DNA from: an uncultured Desulfuromonadales bacterium
GTDB taxonomy: Bacteria > Desulfobacterota > Desulfuromonadia > Geobacterales > CAIOGM01
Length of the DNA: 57,896 nucleotides
Reading direction: 5' to 3'
Assembly: GCA_903929485.1 (NCBI GenBank)
Contig: CAIYUY010000230.1
Coordinates: 1 to 57,896, forward strand
A model generated the notes under the pieces. The model saw nothing but the letters and a program-made list of their open reading frames with translations. It had not been told where the DNA came from and made no database searches. This document shows positions 54,466 through 57,896 of this stretch, one piece after another. How positions within the stretch are numbered: the stretch's first letter is position 1; every line of letters starts with the position of its first letter. The position numbers and the translations under genes were made by a program.

Positions 54466-54972
54466 ATGAGATTCCTGCTGTTTATCCTGGCAGCGATGAT
54501 CCTGACCGCTGCGCCCACTGCCGGCGCAGCGGAGGGGGATAGCGTCTTTGGCGTCTGGCTGACGGAAGGGGGGGCTTCCAAACTGGAGATAGCCCCTTGT
54601 GGGGAGAAGGCGTGCGCCCGGGTAGTCTGGATGAGAAATACCAACTATATGAACAGCAAGGATGGTCCGGTGGGAACGGAAAAGACTGACCGGCAGAACC
54701 CGGACCCTGCCCTACGCAGTCGTCCCATTCTGGGGCTACAGGTCATGGAAGGGTTGACGCCGGAAGGTGATTGGTGGAAAAACGGTTCCTGCTACGATCC
54801 CCAGATCGGCAAGAGTTATCAGTGCAAGATGAAGCTGGAATCACCCACGGAGTTGAAACTTCGCGGCTTCATCGGCTTTTCCCTCCTGGGTCGTTCCTAT
54901 ATGCTGACTCGGGAGCTCTCCACGCCGGGGAAGAGCGCCCAGAACCGGGAGACAAAGGGGAGTATCCCCTGA
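54466..54972 (+). CDS. DUF2147-domain secreted protein
   Basis: A 168-residue exported protein. The signal peptide is MRFLLFILAAMILTAAPTAG. DUF2147 marks are VFGVWLTEGGASKLEIAPCG, NPDPALRSRPILGLQVMEGL, WWKNGSCYDPQIGKSYQCKM and LRGFIGFSLLGRSY. It may bind a metabolite or metal; role unknown. It lies 16 bp after DUF4403 with AAAGGAG in place, so the two are likely cotranscribed. The C-terminus is unusually hydrophilic. Confidence 0.85.
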   Translation: MRFLLFILAAMILTAAPTAGAAEGDSVFGVWLTEGGASKLEIAPCGEKACARVVWMRNTNYMNSKDGPVGTEKTDRQNPDPALRSRPILGLQVMEGLTPEGDWWKNGSCYDPQIGKSYQCKMKLESPTELKLRGFIGFSLLGRSYMLTRELSTPGKSAQNRETKGSIP

Positions 54973-55028
54973 TCATGCATACCCTTTCCGACGACGGCGC
55001 CGTCATTACCCTCGACTGCTGATCGCTC

Positions 55029-55901
55029 ATGTCGCTGTTAGCCTTTTCTCTCATCGTCATCTCCGCGGTGATGCACGCCCTCTGGAACCTGCTGGTGAAG
55101 CGGAGCCGGCACAAGACGGCGTTCATCTGGTGGATGTTCGTTGCCTCCGGCTCCCTTTTCACCCTGTCGCTCCCCCTGGCGCCGGAGCCGTTCACCCGGC
55201 CTGAATCGGAAACCGTGGCGCTGTTGGCCATGGGGGCACTCTGCTTCGTCCTGTATCATCTTCTCAACGGCAGAGCCTATCGGGGGGGTGATCTCTCCAT
55301 CATCTATCCCCTTTCCCAGAGCTCCATGATCTGGGTCCCCCTCTGGGGGATTCTCTTCCTGGGGGAACGACTCTCCCTCACCGGCATCTGCGGCATCCTT
55401 CTGGTCATTCTGGGGGTCTACGCCATGCAGTTGCGGCGCCTCTCCCTGGGGGAACTGCTCCGCCCTTTTCGTGACCTGGGGAACCCGTCGGTGAGGGCGG
55501 CCCTTGCGGCCGGTTTTATCTACTCCATCGGTTCCGTGGCGGAAAAGAGCGGTGTGCGTAACTATTCCCCTTTTTATTTCACCTATCTTCTCGTCCTGGT
55601 CATGCTTCTGCTCATGACGGCAAATATCTGCCGACCGCGGTATCGCACGCAGATAGGTGAGGAGTTGCGGGGGAAATGGCGGCTTATCCTTCTCAGCGGT
55701 CCCATCATGATGGCCTCTTTTCTCACCTTCCGGTACGGCTTGAACCTTTCTCCGGTGAGCTACGCCGTGCCGGTACGGCAGGTCAGCGTCATGGTAGGGG
55801 TCCTTATCGGCATCCTGTTCTTGCGGGAATCTTTTGGGCGAATCCGTCTGGTTTCGGCGTTTCTGATTTTTCTCGGCGCCATCGTGATCCGTTTCGGGTA
55901 G
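55029..55901 (+). CDS. EamA/DMT-superfamily transporter
   Basis: A 290-residue inner-membrane protein with ten hydrophobic segments in two EamA halves. The first has ALWNLLVKRSRHKTAFIWWM and SIIYPLSQSSMIWVPLWGIL; the second has IYSIGSVAEKSG and YAVPVRQVSVMVGVLIGILF. Related carriers move amino acids, sugars or lipid precursors; the substrate is unknown. A short frame (54975-55022) between DUF2147 and this gene is not credible. Confidence 0.88.
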   Translation: MSLLAFSLIVISAVMHALWNLLVKRSRHKTAFIWWMFVASGSLFTLSLPLAPEPFTRPESETVALLAMGALCFVLYHLLNGRAYRGGDLSIIYPLSQSSMIWVPLWGILFLGERLSLTGICGILLVILGVYAMQLRRLSLGELLRPFRDLGNPSVRAALAAGFIYSIGSVAEKSGVRNYSPFYFTYLLVLVMLLLMTANICRPRYRTQIGEELRGKWRLILLSGPIMMASFLTFRYGLNLSPVSYAVPVRQVSVMVGVLIGILFLRESFGRIRLVSAFLIFLGAIVIRFG

Positions 55902-56173
55902 AAGCATAAAACGACATGGGCAGCAATGGAACGTGGATCAAATCGTAGCAAACGGATTAACGCGGATCATGGGGAGTTGCGGAACATTACGATGACTGGA
56001 ACGAGAGCAAGATTCAGTCTCGCCAGACCCGTCTCGCTGAAATTGCTTCCGGCATCTGGCGCATGGATTTTTGACCAGGAAACAGACGAAAAACACGAAA
56101 GAAAGCAGACATTTCAAAAATGCTAAGACCAATCAAGCCGGTCAAAAGTTGTTTGCATGTAATCCTTAATGAT
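55902..56173. other. Non-coding region with decayed sequence
   Basis: No gene is supported. Base use is less GC-rich than in the genes to the left. It holds several short repeats, e.g. GACGAAAAACACGAAAGA near 56087 on a CACGAAA theme. Together with 56174-56536 this is a gene-free gap of over 600 bp. Confidence 0.45.
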
Positions 56174-56302
56174 GCTCACGCGAATTCTCTCACAAGACGT
56201 CATTGCGAGGAGCGAAGCGACGAAGCAATCTTAGTGGTTTTAGTATGTTAGCAAGATACTGGATTGCTTCGCTTCGCTCGCAATGACAGAATTTGCGAGA
56301 GC
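56174..56302. repeat. Nested palindromic element
   Basis: Inner arms at 56199-56230 and 56262-56287 (GTCATTGCGAGGAGCGAAGC at the left end) pair after a 6-nt difference. Outer arms at 56174-56191 and 56285-56302 pair at 15 of 18 positions. The type GTCATTGCGAGGAGCGAAG is widespread among unrelated genomes as I know them. Confidence 0.65.
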
Positions 56303-56327
56303 CTCAAAAATGATGCCCATGCAAATT

Positions 56328-56361
56328 GTCATTCCCGCAGCGATTCTGAGCGGGAATCCAG
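56328..56361. repeat. Short palindrome, GTCATTCCCGC class
   Basis: Arms ATTCCCGC (56331-56338) and GCGGGAAT (56350-56357). It follows a partial direct copy (AATGATGCCCATGCAAATT) of the left edge of the previous element. Confidence 0.55.
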
Positions 56362-56399
56362 TTTGTAACTAGTTGAAAACCTTATCCGAGATAGAGGCA

Positions 56400-56426
56400 T
56401 TTCGTGTATTTCGTGATTTTCGTGGT
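56400..56426. repeat. Three 9-mers, TTTCGTGNN
   Basis: TTTCGTGTA, TTTCGTGAT and TTTCGTGGT are in exact phase. The design (short, phased, intergenic) is like the 7-mers elsewhere. Confidence 0.55.
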
Positions 56427-56536
56427 GGGTAAGACGGTGGCGTTGAGTGAGAGAGGAGTTGAACAAAGAGCGTGGCGGACGTAAAGAGATGATGGGGACT
56501 AATTGTCGCAGACTATAATTCTCTATCATCAACTGA

Positions 56537-57031
56537 CGGAGAATTACTGACAAGAGAGACACCAGAGAGCCTCAGTTCCTCTCCTCAACTAGGCAAAAGA
56601 GACGACTGGTTGGTGGCGGACTGAAACGGTATCTCACATATTCGGGTACCAACGATCACGAAGCCTATGATGAACGCGTACTCGGTGGCGGTGAATTCGT
56701 CGAACATATCTGGCACGAAACAAATTCTTTTAACGCTGTGGCTGCACCTCCACCTTTTCTTGATGAAATCATCAAACGAGTGGCTACTCTCTTTGGCATT
56801 GAGGCAATGACTCTTCCACATGGAAGCAAGCAAAAGACAATTTCGGATGCCAGAGCAGCTCTCTGTTATCTCGCCATTCGGATGTTCGGTTACCGGGGTG
56901 TTGACCTCTCAAAGAGACTCGGACTTTCCGAAGCTGGTGTTGTATTTGCTGCGAGACGAGGCGAGAAACTCAACGTCATTAGCAAATTAATGGAGATATG
57001 GTCGGATGATCCAGCGAATGTTGTTCGCTAA
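56537..57031 (+). pseudogene. Truncated REP-associated transposase (RAYT, IS200-like with DnaA-like end)
   Basis: A frame open from 56537 without a start codon reads KRRLVGGGLKRYL, then YDERVLGGGEFVEHIW, a phrase typical of the middle of RAYT/TnpA-REP proteins, and then a DnaA-like helix-turn-helix with FGYRGVDLSKRLGLSEAGV. The N-terminal HUH-nuclease part with catalytic His and Tyr is missing, so it is inactive. A short CDS could be called from GTG 56738. It lies between palindromes and a repeat family with core GTGCGTCCCC. Confidence 0.7.
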
Positions 57032-57078
57032 AGCTCCGATGATAATATTCATTGAATTCTTGAGTAAGTAAAGAACTT

Positions 57079-57120
57079 AAGTGCGTCCCCCTCGGCCCCA
57101 AGTGCGTCCCCCTCGGCCCC
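57079..57120. repeat. Two tandem 21-bp units with GTGCGTCCCC core
   Basis: AAGTGCGTCCCCCTCGGCCC plus C, repeated perfectly at 57079-57099 and 57100-57120, 47 bp after the transposase relic. Confidence 0.7.
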
Positions 57121-57203
57121 CCTTAGTTGATATGTCACCATGGTAACACACTTTTTATGTCCCTTCCGCTGCACGGATTATTCCAGTAACCTCGTCGGTA
57201 GTT

Positions 57204-57230
57204 GGACGCCCATAAGTATATAAGTTTCTT
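57204..57230. repeat. Repeat copy: GGACGCCCATAAGTATATAA
   Basis: A variant copy of the unit at 57578 (GGACGCACATAAGTATATAA). Between 57231 and 57480 I see no gene, only a 14-bp palindrome TTCGGCATGCCGAA near 57391. Confidence 0.55.
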
Positions 57231-57483
57231 AAAGGAGGCGGAGGTTCCAGGATCGCACCAATAGGAACAAACGAGGATCTGTATAGGAATCAGCCACAGG
57301 GATGAGAAGAGTCGGGAAAGGTGCCATGAAGAGTGGGGAGAGTCGCCGGGTTCGTTTTTGCACAGTTTTTACGGAATAAACCCAAAAGTTCGGCATGCCG
57401 AATAAAGTGATTCAACTACACAAACATATTCAGAAAAATGGCATAAAAACGCGCCTAAATAAGGTATTTTAGCTGACGTTTTT

Positions 57484-57593
57484 ACTGTATTCTAATAGTA
57501 ACTGGCGCCTTCAACAACGATATCAACTGCTGCATGATCAAGGGCTATCCGGAGGAGGAAGGGGATGAGCGAAATCCAAGGGGACGCACATAA
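57484..57593 (+). pseudogene. C-terminal gene remnant closed by a repeat
   Basis: A frame with coding-like composition reads GAFNNDINCCMIKGYPEEEG and then runs into the repeat, ending RGRT and TAA at 57591-57593. There is no start, and the family is not recognised. Its end (GGACGCACATAA) is the same as that of the integrase relic on the other strand. Confidence 0.35.
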
Positions 57594-57747
57594 GTATATA
57601 AGTTACTTGTCGCCTTCGTACAAAACACCTTTCTCTCAAATTAAATCTTTAGTGCACCAAAGAGGAAACTTATAAACTTATGTGCGTCCCCTTCTTTTTC
57701 TTTCCACCAAAGAGGAAACTTATAAACTTATGTGCGTCCCCTTCTTT
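57578..57747. repeat. Inverted and direct copies of the GTGCGTCCCC repeat
   Basis: One copy at 57578-57605 is inverted relative to two exact 43-bp copies at 57655-57697 and 57705-57747 (period 50 bp, unit CACCAAAGAGGAAACTTATA onward). The outer pair can fold into a long hairpin. Confidence 0.8.
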
Positions 57748-57896
57748 CCTGGGTTGTATCGAGTGAAGCGTGCCCCAACCAGGCACGGATTGTATTGATA
57801 TCAACACCGGAGCGTAACAGATGCACTGCCGTCGTGTGCCGGATGGTATGTGTGCTGACTGACTTGGTGGATAAACTAGGCAAATTGCGGCTTGCT
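57728..57896 (-). pseudogene. Tyrosine recombinase (integrase) C-terminus, truncated
   Basis: The minus-strand frame enters at the window edge and reads THTIRHTTAVHLLRSGVDIN, then TIRAWLGHASLDTTQ. This has the catalytic HxxR and the later GH of tyrosine recombinases. It ends at TAA 57730-57728, inside a copy of the repeat, before the catalytic Tyr expected just after TTQ. The protein is therefore inactive unless read otherwise. It continues beyond the window at its N-terminal side. Confidence 0.75.

Noticed and set aside
54975-55022. 15-codon frame between DUF2147 and the EamA gene
   Set aside because: Too short, no ribosome site; more likely the decayed or alternative end of DUF2147.
55926-56126. 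66-codon frame after the EamA gene
   Set aside because: It covers short-period repeats and has no protein-like pattern or ribosome site.

Overview
The window reads as a piece of a Gram-negative, anaerobe-type chromosome of the Geobacter/Desulfuromonadia kind. This is inferred from gene content: a PrsK/PrsR (PEP-CTERM system) sensor-regulator pair, futalosine-route menaquinone synthesis (MqnA), a PxxKW cysteine-rich protein, an LpxH-like lipid A enzyme, paired YtxH/DUF948 small membrane proteins, and many short-period intergenic repeats. No rRNA, tRNA, complete insertion sequence or CRISPR array was seen. Most of the window is ordinary core genome; the two edges and the stretch at 18.9-25.9 kb are more accessory in character.

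Layout. 0-0.9 kb: a gene remnant and a toxin-antitoxin pair. 1-4.7 kb: nadB, then a chorismate mutase, a free-standing domain that normally sits at the N-terminus of DAHP synthase, and a two-TM TPR protein. 4.7-8.7 kb: a FadR-type regulator divergent from polA, then a small membrane protein. 9-14.4 kb: sucCD, a set of small envelope proteins (YtxH, DUF948, YtxH), a penicillin-binding transpeptidase and a cysteine-cluster protein. 14.3-19.8 kb: LpxH-like, UPF0158, AI-2E transporter, copper ATPase and a SIMPL protein. 20-25.8 kb: an orphan Flp pilin, a 4 x 47-bp tandem array, a PRC-barrel protein, cbpA-cbpM, a Crp/Fnr regulator and dinB with a clear promoter/operator. 26-31.6 kb: pseudouridine synthase, lytic transglycosylase and RNase R. 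31.7-37.4 kb: prsK, prsR, galE and a proline-rich lipoprotein. 37.4-38.9 kb: a DODA-type dioxygenase and a Uma2 nuclease.

39-47.5 kb is a long co-directional run: aroC, aroK, aroB, a TPR-like acidic protein, a roadblock/LC7 protein, aroQ, an Xaa-Pro peptidase, accB, accC, gcvH and mqnA. It joins the shikimate route to chorismate, fatty-acid initiation and the first step from chorismate towards menaquinone. The early chorismate mutase/DAHP-synthase-domain pair acts on the same branch point. 47.5-55.9 kb holds Nudix, PxxKW, aspS, an S10 peptidase, a Bax-inhibitor-1 protein, DUF4403, DUF2147 and an EamA transporter.

56-57.9 kb is a graveyard of mobile DNA: nested palindromes, a truncated REP-associated (RAYT) transposase, six copies of a repeat with core GTGCGTCCCC, and a tyrosine recombinase cut off before its catalytic tyrosine exactly where one of those repeats begins.

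The most unexpected structure is repeat DNA at gene ends. Phased heptamer tracts (GTGAAAG/GAACCTT classes) sit on or right beside the stop codons of five separate genes, and in two cases encode the last residues. The GTGCGTCCCC repeat likewise supplies in-frame TAA stops to two gene remnants. The most interesting genes are the roadblock/TPR pair inside the shikimate operon and the split-off DAHP-synthase domain.
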